Assembly: GCA_013002625.1 (NCBI GenBank)
Contig: JABDJE010000015.1
Coordinates: forward strand, 1-9,792
Direction: 5' to 3'
Length of the DNA stretch: 9,792 nt
Source: Saprospiraceae bacterium
GTDB taxonomy: Bacteria > Bacteroidota > Bacteroidia > Chitinophagales > Saprospiraceae
Part shown: piece after piece, positions 1 to 6,574 of the stretch
Layout of the letters: every line of letters starts with the position of its first letter
Numbering within the stretch: position 1 is the first letter of the stretch
The notes under the pieces: generated by a model
The model's database searches: none
What the model saw: the letters and a program-made list of their open reading frames with translations, nothing else
Told to the model about the DNA's origin: nothing
Position numbers and translations under genes: made by a program

Positions 1-1040
1 GTCTTGACAAAATTGCGATTGCAAGATACAGCGTAGGCAAATTGCTTAAAGGTAGTTGGGATATCGATGTGTTTCCAAACCAATGGGAGGCATTGATTGA
101 GATTATTAAAGAAAAGAATCCCGCAACGATTGGTTTGAATTACTCTGATGATTTTGCACTGGCAGACGGCTTGGTGAAAACCGAGTATGACACCTTCATG
201 AATAAGCTGCCTGTTAAATTTAAAGACAGAGTAGTATCTGCCGAAAACCTGGCTATCGCCTGGCTTGAGACGCGATCGGAGATGGAACTGCAACACTATC
301 CATTAATATGTGCAATGGGACATCAGATACTTCAGGAAGCTTTCTCTTCTGATGTGATCACACCTGGTACCAGCACAACAGACGATGTAATCTGGTGGTT
401 ACGTCACCGCGTGACGGAGTTGGGGCTGGACACATGGTTTCATCCGTCGGTTTCCATTCAAAGGCAGGAAATGGATAAAAACACTTTCTTACGATCTTTC
501 TCAAAACGCACACAGGATGATGTTATTCAGAAAGGCGATTTATTGCATGTTGATTTTGGGATAACTTATCTGAGGTTGAATACAGATCAGCAGCAACATT
601 TCTATGTACTTAGAGATGGAGAATCTGAAGTCCCGCAAGGATTACAAGCTGCCTTTAGGAAAGGCAATCGTCTGCAAGATATTCTTGTATCCCACTATAA
701 AGAGGGTCGCACGGGTAATCAAATATTAATTGCAGCCTTAGAAGAGGCTAAAGCAGAAGGGCTGAACGCTTCCATTTATACGCATCCAATTGGATTGCAT
801 GGTCATGCGGCAGGACCGACGATAGGATTATGGGATCAACAAGGGGGTGTCAAAGGAAGGGGTGATTATCCTTTATATCCGAATACGGCTTATTCCATCG
901 AGTTATTTGCTGCTTCTGAGGTAGCTGAATGGGGAAAGATTGTCAGGATAATGCTGGAGGAAGATGGGGTCTACTCTAAAAATGGATTTTATTTTCTTGA
1001 CGGCAGGGCAGAAGAGATCTATACCATCCCTCGGGATTAA
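1..1040 (+). CDS. M24 family metallopeptidase (Xaa-Pro aminopeptidase-like), 5' truncated by window edge
   Basis: The frame is open from base 3 with no stop upstream, so the start lies outside the window; the TTG at 42 is internal. Numbering from that TTG, residues about 85-330 form a pita-bread M24 peptidase fold, a metal-dependent enzyme that removes N-terminal residues, often before proline. The five expected metal ligands can be placed: D171 (HVDFG), D182 (LNTDQQQ), H248 (HPIGLHGH), E287 (YSIELF) and E306 or E307 (IMLEEDG). H255 fits the second conserved histidine. Residues before about 80 resemble the C-terminal end of the non-catalytic creatinase-like N-domain. Any signal peptide would be outside the window. 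The family is solid; the substrate cannot be told. It is the only plus-strand gene and converges on its right neighbour with 12 nt between the two stop codons. Confidence 0.93.
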   Translation, partial: LDKIAIARYSVGKLLKGSWDIDVFPNQWEALIEIIKEKNPATIGLNYSDDFALADGLVKTEYDTFMNKLPVKFKDRVVSAENLAIAWLETRSEMELQHYPLICAMGHQILQEAFSSDVITPGTSTTDDVIWWLRHRVTELGLDTWFHPSVSIQRQEMDKNTFLRSFSKRTQDDVIQKGDLLHVDFGITYLRLNTDQQQHFYVLRDGESEVPQGLQAAFRKGNRLQDILVSHYKEGRTGNQILIAALEEAKAEGLNASIYTHPIGLHGHAAGPTIGLWDQQGGVKGRGDYPLYPNTAYSIELFAASEVAEWGKIVRIMLEEDGVYSKNGFYFLDGRAEEIYTIPRD

Positions 1041-1073
1041 GAATCAAAACAATTAATCCTTGTTTTGCGATTC
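1041..1073. terminator. Inverted repeat in the convergent gap, possible two-way terminator
   Basis: GAATC then AAAACA (1041-1051) pairs with TGTTTT, a 2-nt bulge (GC) and GATTC (1061-1073), leaving a 9-nt loop. It starts directly after the M24 stop and overlaps the last codons of the minus-strand gene that ends at 1053. The position fits a shared terminator for convergent genes. There is no clean T-run on either side, so intrinsic termination is only a suggestion. Confidence 0.35.
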
Positions 1074-1628
1074 ATACCGTATCATAAACGCCTGATTCGA
1101 TTTCAGCAGTTCTTTTTCCACCCGCATTATATTATCAATGATGCGTAATAATTTGTATTTGGATTTTTCGTCCTTGGCATCAATGTTATTATAAATGTAA
1201 TCTACCGCCTTGATACCTTTTGCTTCAAGCAAATGTTTTTCTTCTTCGATTTTAGCGAGGATGGAAATATATTCATAATCCACAAGGTGCATGTATTGAT
1301 TCAGGAAGGCTTTCCAGGATGTATGTTTTATGTTAGGAGAATCCAGGTCACCATGATTTTTAATAATGTCCCCAAGCGAATTGCTGAGGTATAAGGAAGA
1401 GTCAATGGTTATCGCGAATCTTTCATGATCGGGAATGACCTTTTCCAATTCAATAATGTTTTCTTCTAATTCTTTTGAAATGGCCTCCATGGCAGAATCT
1501 ACAAATTGCTTATCCTGAACATCCAATTGCCAGTCATTGATAATCAATGCAATCAGAATTCCAAGAATAACTGGAATCATATCATAGAATAATTTCTTGA
1601 AGATATTTGGAGAGTTTTCAGCAGCCAT
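1053..1628 (-). CDS. Single-pass membrane protein, DUF6090-like
   Basis: A 191-residue protein of unknown function. A short charged N-terminus (NIFKKLFYD) leads into one hydrophobic segment at about residues 14-30 (MIPVILGILIALII), followed directly by NDWQ. The pattern 'G-x-L-I-A-L-x-I-N-x-W' is the hallmark of DUF6090-type proteins that are abundant in Bacteroidota. The remaining 160 residues are charged and largely helical (about 40-65 and 155-180 look amphipathic or coiled-coil). The ATG at 1628 is preferred; a TTG two codons upstream (1634) is open but less likely. It is the last gene of the leftward run, 34 nt after the Sua5 stop. It could be an inner-membrane scaffold or sensor, but nothing shows its role. 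Confidence 0.8.
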   Translation of the reverse strand: MAAENSPNIFKKLFYDMIPVILGILIALIINDWQLDVQDKQFVDSAMEAISKELEENIIELEKVIPDHERFAITIDSSLYLSNSLGDIIKNHGDLDSPNIKHTSWKAFLNQYMHLVDYEYISILAKIEEEKHLLEAKGIKAVDYIYNNIDAKDEKSKYKLLRIIDNIMRVEKELLKSNQAFMIRYESQNKD

Positions 1629-1662
1629 ATACAATCAAAGTTCTAGTCTAATATCGGGACTA

Positions 1663-2613
1663 TTATTTAGAATATTCGTATGCTGCCTTTTCCAACTTAT
1701 CCATAATGGCTATACCAATGCCATTTTTCGGTACAGCTTCAGCATAAATGGCTTGAATATCTGAAGCCTGTAAGGCATGCATGGCACTGAATAAATGAGA
1801 GGCGTATTCAACCAGATTGTTGGATTCGGTTAGTCTGTGAACCCTTTGAAAGCCTTCATCGAACTTACCGGTAAAAGAGATAAGGCCTGCTGAAGATTTG
1901 TCTACAGTATCCAGTACTTCAGGCTGAAGGATGTAAAATGGCTTTTGAGGGCTGTAATGTGATTTTAGCATGCCAGGTGCATCTATCACATCGTCTTCTT
2001 CCAATTCTGTAATTGATACAAATTGTTGCAATGCTTCTTGCGTGATGCCTCCATGTCTTAGAATCACCCACGCTTCATTGACACGTTTAATAATTGTGGA
2101 CTCGATTCCGACCTGCGTTTTTCCACCATCTAGAATCATGTCTACACCAGGTAACTGATCCTTTACATGTGCTGCTTCAGTGGGGCTGATTCTCCCGAAT
2201 GGATTGGCGCTGGGCGCCGCAATTGGACATCTACTCTCAATGAGTAATTTTTGCGCAATAGGGTGAGACGGCATTCTTATACCTACTGTACTTAATCCAG
2301 CAGTGACAAGATCTGGTACAATAGACTTTTTCTCCAAAACAAGGGTCAATGGACCCGGCCAAAAATGCTGTGTCAACAATATTACCTCAGGGTCATTGTA
2401 ATCCGTAGTTAACAGTTCCAATTGTGCAGGATGCACAATATGAACTATAAGAGGGTCAAAGCTTGGTCGTCTCTTTAGATCAAATATTTTGGCAACTGCT
2501 TTGGCATTTAAGGCATCAGCCCCTAATCCATATACCGTCTCTGTTGGGAAAGCGACTGTTCCGCCTTCTTTGATTATTGATGCTGCTTGTTGTATTTGCT
2601 CTTCTGTTGACAT
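1663..2613 (-). CDS. L-threonylcarbamoyladenylate synthase (Sua5/YwlC type)
   Basis: This cytoplasmic enzyme makes threonylcarbamoyl-AMP from threonine, bicarbonate and ATP. TsaB/TsaD/TsaE then use it to form t6A37 on ANN-decoding tRNAs. From the ATG at 2613 it has 316 residues. The YrdC domain spans about 1-195: PTETVYGLG (23-31), the KRR basic cluster (47-49), GPLTLVL (87-93), PSAN (134-137) and GIEST (169-173). A linker with PGMLKSHYSP (213-222) leads into the C-terminal Sua5 domain, ending in VPKNGIGIAI (294-303). So this is the long two-domain Sua5 form, not the short TsaC form. A GTG four codons upstream (2625) is open, but the ATG gives the usual family N-terminus. It lies 42 nt after the SDR gene. 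As a normally essential gene, it is the most housekeeping member of the run. Confidence 0.95.
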   Translation of the reverse strand: MSTEEQIQQAASIIKEGGTVAFPTETVYGLGADALNAKAVAKIFDLKRRPSFDPLIVHIVHPAQLELLTTDYNDPEVILLTQHFWPGPLTLVLEKKSIVPDLVTAGLSTVGIRMPSHPIAQKLLIESRCPIAAPSANPFGRISPTEAAHVKDQLPGVDMILDGGKTQVGIESTIIKRVNEAWVILRHGGITQEALQQFVSITELEEDDVIDAPGMLKSHYSPQKPFYILQPEVLDTVDKSSAGLISFTGKFDEGFQRVHRLTESNNLVEYASHLFSAMHALQASDIQAIYAEAVPKNGIGIAIMDKLEKAAYEYSK

Positions 2614-2638
2614 TAGGTCGTGCACGCTGTTTGAATTG

Positions 2639-2646
2639 CAAATGTA
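2639..2646 (-). promoter_or_regulatory. Possible Bacteroidota -7 element upstream of the Sua5 gene
   Basis: On the minus strand this reads TACATTTG, an exact match to the Bacteroidota -7 consensus TAnnTTTG, 25 nt before the ATG at 2613. It would put the transcript start close to the GTG at 2625, which favours the ATG as true start. No TTG -33 element sits at the usual 19-23 nt upstream, so this may be chance. If real, it is an internal promoter letting sua5 be expressed without the upstream genes. Confidence 0.3.
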
Positions 2647-2655
2647 GAAACTTAT

Positions 2656-3324
2656 TTAATCTGTAGCCAGACGATTGATATCCGGGTTTGTAAGGATCTT
2701 CTTTGGTGGTTGTTTTATTAAGATGTTTATCATAGCCTTCCCCAACTTTACTGTCGTTGTGACACGTTTTGATAATTTAAATAAGGGAAATAATGGACGC
2801 ATTATAACATACAAGGTATTATACCAACTGGTTTTTGACTTGACATCGCGTTCAGGGATGATCATACCGGGCCTAAACGCATAGGCCTTTTCTCCACCTA
2901 AGTTGAACACCATATTCTCAGTTTTACCTTTTACACGTGCCCACATGCTCGAGCCGGATTCTGAACTGTCCGTACCTTGTCCGGACACATATATACTGAC
3001 CATATCTGGATTAAGCTTATACAAGCTGGTAAAGATATTGGCGGCAATGTTGTATGTGAGGTCATGATATTTTTCTTCAGACAAGCCCACTGCAGAGACG
3101 CCCATGCAGTAGAAGCAAGCATCTATCCCTGTCAAAGACGATTCTACCTTTTCAACTTGTCGAATATCATCTATTAGTATTTCATAAATCTTAGGATGCT
3201 TGATGCCAACAGAATTACGATTAAGAAGGATAATTGTTGATACGGCTTCTGAATCCAGGCATTCTAGAAGTACGCCGTGACCAACCATTCCGGTAGAGCC
3301 GGTTAAGATGACTTTCTTGCCCAT
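2656..3324 (-). CDS. Atypical SDR / NAD(P)-binding Rossmann-fold protein (HTATIP2/TIP30-like)
   Basis: A 222-residue NAD(P)-binding protein. The glycine-rich loop TGSTGMVG (8-15) sits in the first strand-turn-helix, as in atypical short-chain dehydrogenases. YCMG (72-75) is the usual 'C-x-G' after strand 4, VSGQG (113-117) carries the conserved Ser, and RPGMI (151-155) matches the R-P-G motif of NAD(P)H-binding epimerase-like proteins. The catalytic Y-x-x-x-K appears as W128-A-R-V-K132, so the tyrosine seems replaced by tryptophan; oxidoreductase activity is therefore uncertain. There is no signal peptide, so it is cytoplasmic. The ATG at 3324 is the only sensible start. It sits 50 nt after the SnoaL-like gene and 42 nt before sua5, probably in the same transcript. 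The substrate is unknown. Confidence 0.85.
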   Translation of the reverse strand: MGKKVILTGSTGMVGHGVLLECLDSEAVSTIILLNRNSVGIKHPKIYEILIDDIRQVEKVESSLTGIDACFYCMGVSAVGLSEEKYHDLTYNIAANIFTSLYKLNPDMVSIYVSGQGTDSSESGSSMWARVKGKTENMVFNLGGEKAYAFRPGMIIPERDVKSKTSWYNTLYVIMRPLFPLFKLSKRVTTTVKLGKAMINILIKQPPKKILTNPDINRLATD

Positions 3325-3374
3325 TTTTATTGATTTATTGTACTAAAAATAGGAAGAACTGAGCTGATATGGTT

Positions 3375-3728
3375 TCAGATGTTTTTAAGTTTGCGAGCGT
3401 CACTGATTTCGCCTTCAATATTATAATAGGCTATAATTCGCTTTATAAGGCCATCCTTAAAATAATACCATTCCGTCACTTCCATTTCAAAACCAACAGA
3501 ATGCACTTGATACCGCACACAAGCTTTTTCATTATCTCCAATATAATCGCGCATTACAAAGGACTGTCCTAAAAACTTATCCTTGTTGGATTCAACAATA
3601 TTCAAGTAGTTGGATTTGCCACTTATGATGCCGTATGGACTTTCATGTACAAAGTCATCGGTGACAGGAATAGCTTTGTAATGCCCCTCCCTCCAGCAGT
3701 CGAACCATAATTTTACACTTGAATGCAT
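3375..3728 (-). CDS. SnoaL-like / NTF2-fold protein, cytoplasmic
   Basis: A 117-residue protein with the cone-shaped alpha+beta NTF2 layout: an N-terminal helix with a WFDCW cluster (8-12), an FVHESPYG segment (26-33) typical of the pocket-lining strand in SnoaL-like proteins, then strands VRYQVHS (71-77), EMEVTEWYYF (81-90) and IKRIIAYYN (95-103). H28, D24 and the tyrosines could line a ligand pocket. Members act as small isomerases, cyclases or ligand-binding proteins; which applies here cannot be told. It lacks a signal peptide, unlike the NTF2-fold gene just upstream, from whose stop it is separated by 6 nt. This tight spacing implies co-transcription and probably translational coupling. 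Confidence 0.75.
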   Translation of the reverse strand: MHSSVKLWFDCWREGHYKAIPVTDDFVHESPYGIISGKSNYLNIVESNKDKFLGQSFVMRDYIGDNEKACVRYQVHSVGFEMEVTEWYYFKDGLIKRIIAYYNIEGEISDARKLKNI

Positions 3729-3734
3729 AATTGA

Positions 3735-4151
3735 TTATTCATCAAAGGTGACTCTGTTGAATATCTTACTGACAATTTTCCATTCCCCGTCGATCTTGAG
3801 AAGATTCATATAATCGACAAACATGAATTCTTCATATTTGATTTCAATTCTGGCATGGGCAGCCGGTCCTGAAACATCCATATATGTTATTTCGCATTCT
3901 CTTTTTTGAGCGGGTCCTGGCTTCATTCTGGAACCGAAGAATTCCAAGGCATTTACAGCTGTGTAATCCCCGCGAATGTATTTCATCGTCGCGTCTTCAT
4001 GAAAGGCTTTTTTTAATGTTTCAAAATCATTGTTTGTTCCACCATCTAAATAGTAATTCAATGTTTTGATTACGGCATCTTCATCCGTTGATTGTCCGCA
4101 AATGTTGAGCGCGAATAATAGCGAGAATGATAATAGTATGTATTTTTTCAT
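3735..4151 (-). CDS. Secreted lumazine-binding-like (NTF2-fold) protein
   Basis: A 138-residue protein. Residues 1-19 (MKKYILLSFSLLFALNICG) form a Sec signal peptide, with likely cleavage just before Gln20, as is common in Bacteroidota. The Cys lacks a good lipobox (L-N-I-C), so a lipoprotein is unlikely. The mature part fits the putative lumazine-binding family (Lumazine_bd_2, SnoaL/NTF2 fold): helix VIKTLNYYLDGG (27-38), F-H-E-D-A (50-54), a central strand with ARIEIKYEEF (100-109) and the closing GEWKIVSKIF (122-131). The name comes from fold similarity; flavin or lumazine binding has not been shown for most members. It sits 73 nt after the DoxX gene and 6 nt before a second NTF2-fold gene. 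Confidence 0.82.
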   Translation of the reverse strand: MKKYILLSFSLLFALNICGQSTDEDAVIKTLNYYLDGGTNNDFETLKKAFHEDATMKYIRGDYTAVNALEFFGSRMKPGPAQKRECEITYMDVSGPAAHARIEIKYEEFMFVDYMNLLKIDGEWKIVSKIFNRVTFDE

Positions 4152-4224
4152 AGTGATAGTTTATAGTATTTTTTGATTTAACGACTCGAAAATTTAATTA
4201 TTTCATATATGTTTCTGTTCCATA

Positions 4225-4650
4225 TTATTTCCTGTTCGCCAGAAAATGATCCACAGTATAAACATCCCAAGAACGTGGTAATAATAAGAGCCCTATGAGG
4301 AGTATTGCACGGTACATGACATGAGATAAATCCCAAATCGGTTCAGCCAGTCCATGTCCAAAAGTGACGATGATGAGGACCGTTGCCAGAAGGTATAATG
4401 CAATGTCTCTTTTAAATCCTACGATCAAGCATAATCCGCCCAACAACTCAATGAAAGAAGTATAATAAGCTGTGGCGTGTACTAAAAAATCTGGCAGAAG
4501 GTCGTTGTATGTATCATAAAAGAAATTCTTGTATACATTTTCCACGCCCCAGGTAAAGACCTTTCCAAAACCTTGCATTAAAAATATAAAGCCTAAAAGT
4601 AGGCGCATTATTAAAAGCGCAATATGCCGGTTGGGTGTATTCGAATTCAT
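4225..4650 (-). CDS. DoxX family membrane protein
   Basis: A 141-residue integral membrane protein with four hydrophobic segments at about 9-27, 58-78, 81-99 and 109-125. Typical DoxX features are the R-L-L-L-G-x-x-F-L-x-x-G-x-x-K pattern in helix 1 (16-30) and the helix-2 E-x-x-G-G-x-x-L-x-x-G pattern (I-E-L-L-G-G-L-C-L-I-V-G, 67-78). DoxX-like proteins are small inner-membrane proteins; some are tied to quinone or thiol redox chemistry, but most are uncharacterised. The ATG at 4650 opens the possible operon running down to 1053. A terminator just upstream (4730-4759) ends the cupin transcript, so DoxX needs its own promoter; a candidate lies at 4691-4724. Confidence 0.88.
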   Translation of the reverse strand: MNSNTPNRHIALLIMRLLLGFIFLMQGFGKVFTWGVENVYKNFFYDTYNDLLPDFLVHATAYYTSFIELLGGLCLIVGFKRDIALYLLATVLIIVTFGHGLAEPIWDLSHVMYRAILLIGLLLLPRSWDVYTVDHFLANRK

Positions 4651-4690
4651 GCAATGTTGGTTTATTAAATTGGTTTGGGATCCGTCTGTT

Positions 4691-4724
4691 CAAAGCAACC
4701 TAAGATATCTATAAGCTGGCAAAA
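4691..4724 (-). promoter_or_regulatory. Probable Bacteroidota-type promoter for the DoxX operon
   Basis: Reading the minus strand, TTTTG (4724-4720) is followed after 21 nt by TTGCTTTG (4698-4691), one mismatch from TAnnTTTG. The spacing fits the 19-23 nt expected between -33 and -7 elements. The predicted start, about 4684, leaves a leader near 34 nt before the ATG at 4650. Its position between the cupin terminator and DoxX is where a promoter is required. Confidence 0.45.
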
Positions 4725-4729
4725 GGCAC

Positions 4730-4759
4730 AAAAAAAGAGTGATTAATAAAATCACTCTT
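4730..4759 (-). terminator. Rho-independent terminator of the cupin gene
   Basis: A perfect 10-bp stem, AAGAGTGATT (4735-4744) with AATCACTCTT (4750-4759), closes a 5-nt loop. On the minus strand it is followed by a run of T from the A-run at 4730-4736. It lies 28 nt after the cupin stop codon. The flank on the other side lacks a comparable T-run, so it acts leftward. This is the clearest terminator in the window. Confidence 0.85.
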
Positions 4760-4787
4760 GCTGTTCAGTTGAGACTTAAATTTAACT

Positions 4788-5333
4788 TTAGACAAACTGA
4801 ATGCCATACCTCCCGCATATCTCGCTCACCTTGGCGAAATCGGGTGGCCCAGCTGGTAATGCATTGAGTTCTTCGAACATTATTTCTATGCCAGATGGGA
4901 AGGCGCTTGTGCACATACTGGCATTTTCTTCACCCACAACCTTCCAGGCATGAACCACATTTTTTGGAGCAAAAGCAGTATCCCCTGCTTTTAATAGAAA
5001 TGTTTCACCGCCAACCATCACTTCGACCTTACCTTTGAGAACTCTGAATATTTCATCTTCTTTGGCATGGATGTGAGGTGGTATGCCAGTTCCCGGCGTG
5101 ACCTCATTAACCCATTCGGCGATTTGATTTTCCGTGTCTTTGCCACTTATTTTATGTGTTTGAATATCACCAATTACATTAAGAACATTTCCTTCATCGG
5201 ATTTTACAATTTTTGGTTTTCCATCCCCGGCTAGAGTATTGTTAGTTGATCGATGTGTTGCACCTAAGAAATTAGAGATGCCTATGAGACCCATTCCTAT
5301 TCCTACCTTGCTTAAAAATGATTTTCTATTCAT
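4788..5333 (-). CDS. Exported single-domain cupin protein
   Basis: From the ATG at 5333 the protein has 181 residues. A TTG 21 codons upstream is open but would add an unlikely N-terminus ahead of the signal. The start NRKSFLSK followed by a hydrophobic stretch (V10-G24) resembles a twin-arginine signal with R-K instead of R-R; a Sec signal or membrane anchor is the alternative. The cupin core has motif 1, PPHIHAKEDEIFRVLKG (85-101), with metal ligands H87, H89 and E94, and motif 2, GDTAFAPKNVVHAW (117-130), with H128. All four ligands are present, so a metal (Fe, Mn, Ni or similar) is expected. Such one-domain cupins include dioxygenases and isomerases; the substrate is unknown. It is monocistronic: a terminator follows and 174 nt separate it from the methyltransferase. 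Confidence 0.87.
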   Translation of the reverse strand: MNRKSFLSKVGIGMGLIGISNFLGATHRSTNNTLAGDGKPKIVKSDEGNVLNVIGDIQTHKISGKDTENQIAEWVNEVTPGTGIPPHIHAKEDEIFRVLKGKVEVMVGGETFLLKAGDTAFAPKNVVHAWKVVGEENASMCTSAFPSGIEIMFEELNALPAGPPDFAKVSEICGRYGIQFV

Positions 5334-5507
5334 TGTTATAAGTTTTAAGTGTATACAAAAGTGTTTGTAAAGCTTTAAGACACCTTGCTCTAGCAAAGTA
5401 ATAGATATTAAAGCGTCATTGTGTCTGATTAAGAATTTAAAGCTGGGTCTAAGTTAGTGTTAACCCTAATCACATTTATCACTGAAAAAGGTGATATATC
5501 TAGAATG

Positions 5508-6302
5508 TTATTTTTTATTCAGAAATCGTAAAAAATAGTAATCACCGTCGGAGTCCTTATAGGATTTTTGGATTTTATTTATATCACCTGATTGAATGTC
5601 AGCTTCGAGTTGAAAGAGTCCAGTGCATACTTCATCTTCGAACGCCAAATTACTAAATGATGAAATACCTTTTCTAATGTTGCCATCAAGGTATAAATGA
5701 GGCCTTTCTTTTCCCACATATAAGAAATGATCCTTGAGGTCCGTCTTTACATAATATGGAATGGTGGCGTCCAGCATTAAGCCTTGATTAGCAGCAGCAT
5801 TTGTAATTTGATCTATGCCTGGCATTTGAAGGATGGATTTTTCCATCATTTCTGGAAAATAATGATTCAGCCAATAGGTCCTCATTTGATGAGGAGAAGA
5901 AGTGAATAAAACAAATGAGGCATTCGGTTTTAAGATATTGCTGAGCTCAAAGAAAGCCTTATTCATATTGTTCCAATGGTGGATTGTCAGGCTTGCGACA
6001 GCACCATCAAAGCTGTTAGGATTAATACCCATGGCTTCCGCGGCACCCAGAATCCATTCAATATGGGGTGCTTTTCGCTTAGCTATATCAAGCATGCGTT
6101 GGGAAGGATCCAGACCTTTAATATTTAAACCTTTGTTGTGTAATTCTATCGTGTAATTTCCAGTACCACAGCCTACATCCAAATACAAGCTGTCCCTGGT
6201 TGGGGACATAAGAACATATAGTTGATTAAGAATAAATGGATCTGCAGCTCTGGTATCATTATATCCAGACCCAATTTTATCGTATGTTGGATGCGATTGC
6301 AT
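5508..6302 (-). CDS. Class I SAM-dependent methyltransferase
   Basis: A 264-residue cytoplasmic protein. The N-terminal YDKIGSGYNDTRAADP (7-22) is typical of UbiE/BioC-type small-molecule methyltransferases. Motif I, LDVGCGTGNY (41-50), binds SAM; D65 in GLDPS (63-67) is the acidic residue that contacts the ribose; AAEAMG (87-92) and S-F-D-G-A-V-A-S-L-T-I-H-H-W (97-110) correspond to motifs II and III, with the H-H-W seen in 'methyltransferase type 11' proteins. The C-terminal 120 residues are less conserved and should define the substrate, which cannot be told from sequence. It has no close partner: the spacers are 174 nt downstream and 272 nt upstream. The upstream one holds a possible promoter (6322-6353) and an octamer array. 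Confidence 0.92.
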   Translation of the reverse strand: MQSHPTYDKIGSGYNDTRAADPFILNQLYVLMSPTRDSLYLDVGCGTGNYTIELHNKGLNIKGLDPSQRMLDIAKRKAPHIEWILGAAEAMGINPNSFDGAVASLTIHHWNNMNKAFFELSNILKPNASFVLFTSSPHQMRTYWLNHYFPEMMEKSILQMPGIDQITNAAANQGLMLDATIPYYVKTDLKDHFLYVGKERPHLYLDGNIRKGISSFSNLAFEDEVCTGLFQLEADIQSGDINKIQKSYKDSDGDYYFLRFLNKK

Positions 6303-6321
6303 TTAATAATTACAATTTAAT

Positions 6322-6353
6322 CAAAAGATAAGATCCAATTCTTGGGATTGCAA
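6322..6353 (-). promoter_or_regulatory. Possible promoter of the methyltransferase gene
   Basis: On the minus strand TTG (6353-6351) is followed after 20 nt by TATCTTTTG (6330-6322), which is TAnnTTTG with one extra spacer base. Transcription would begin about 6 nt on, leaving a very short leader before the ATG at 6302. The -33 spacing is right but the -7 box is imperfect. The octamer array begins about 107 nt upstream of it. Confidence 0.35.
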
Positions 6354-6459
6354 TAGGAATATAATAATTGGATTACTTAAACAATGCATAGGCTTTTATT
6401 CATTCGATTATAGCCATTCTGTAGTAGCCCTATATCTTTAAACTTATGATTAAAAATTA

Positions 6460-6539
6460 GTCAATTGGTCAATTAGTCAATTGGTCAATTGGTCAATTAG
6501 TCAATTAGTCGATTAGTCAATTGGTCAATTAGTCAATTA
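6460..6539. repeat. Tandem array of ten 8-bp units (GTCAATTR)
   Basis: Ten uninterrupted octamers, GTCAATTG or GTCAATTA. The last base runs G, A, G, G, A, A, A, G, A, A; unit 7 (6508-6515) has one substitution, GTCGATTA. The remnants AATTA on the left and G plus decayed sequence on the right suggest erosion at the edges. The array lies in the 272-nt spacer between the DUF3047 stop (6575) and the methyltransferase start (6302). It is non-coding and is not a CRISPR: there are no spacers. It resembles the short tandemly repeated repetitive sequences known from cyanobacteria, which also use TTGGTCA/TTAGTCA-like units with a G/A alternation. Slippage-prone expansion is the likely origin. Confidence 0.97.
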
Positions 6540-6574
6540 GGTAACTTGTTTCTTTTATCTTGCGACCAGCAACC

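Noticed and set aside
3369..3572. Plus-strand gene opposite the SnoaL-like gene
   Set aside because: Antisense to a recognisable NTF2-fold gene, and its low-complexity hydrophobic/aromatic translation looks like a shadow.
1053..4650. New defence or toxin-antitoxin system
   Set aside because: The genes fall into DoxX, NTF2-fold, SDR, Sua5 and DUF6090-like families; no nuclease, ATPase, antitoxin or TIR-type domain is visible.
5334..5396. Longer cupin N-terminus from a TTG at 5396
   Set aside because: It would bury the Tat-like signal NRKSFL behind 21 extra residues; the ATG at 5333 gives the expected exported form.
5394..5401. Minus-strand TTACTTTG as the cupin -7 element
   Set aside because: One mismatch, and no TTG -33 element at acceptable spacing; insufficient support.
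5477..5496. Hairpin TATCAC/GTGATA just after the methyltransferase stop as a terminator
   Set aside because: The stem is only 6 bp with an 8-nt loop, and no T-run follows on the minus strand; too weak to annotate.
6460..6539. CRISPR-like array
   Set aside because: The units are directly adjacent 8-mers with no unique spacers and no cas genes nearby; it is a microsatellite.
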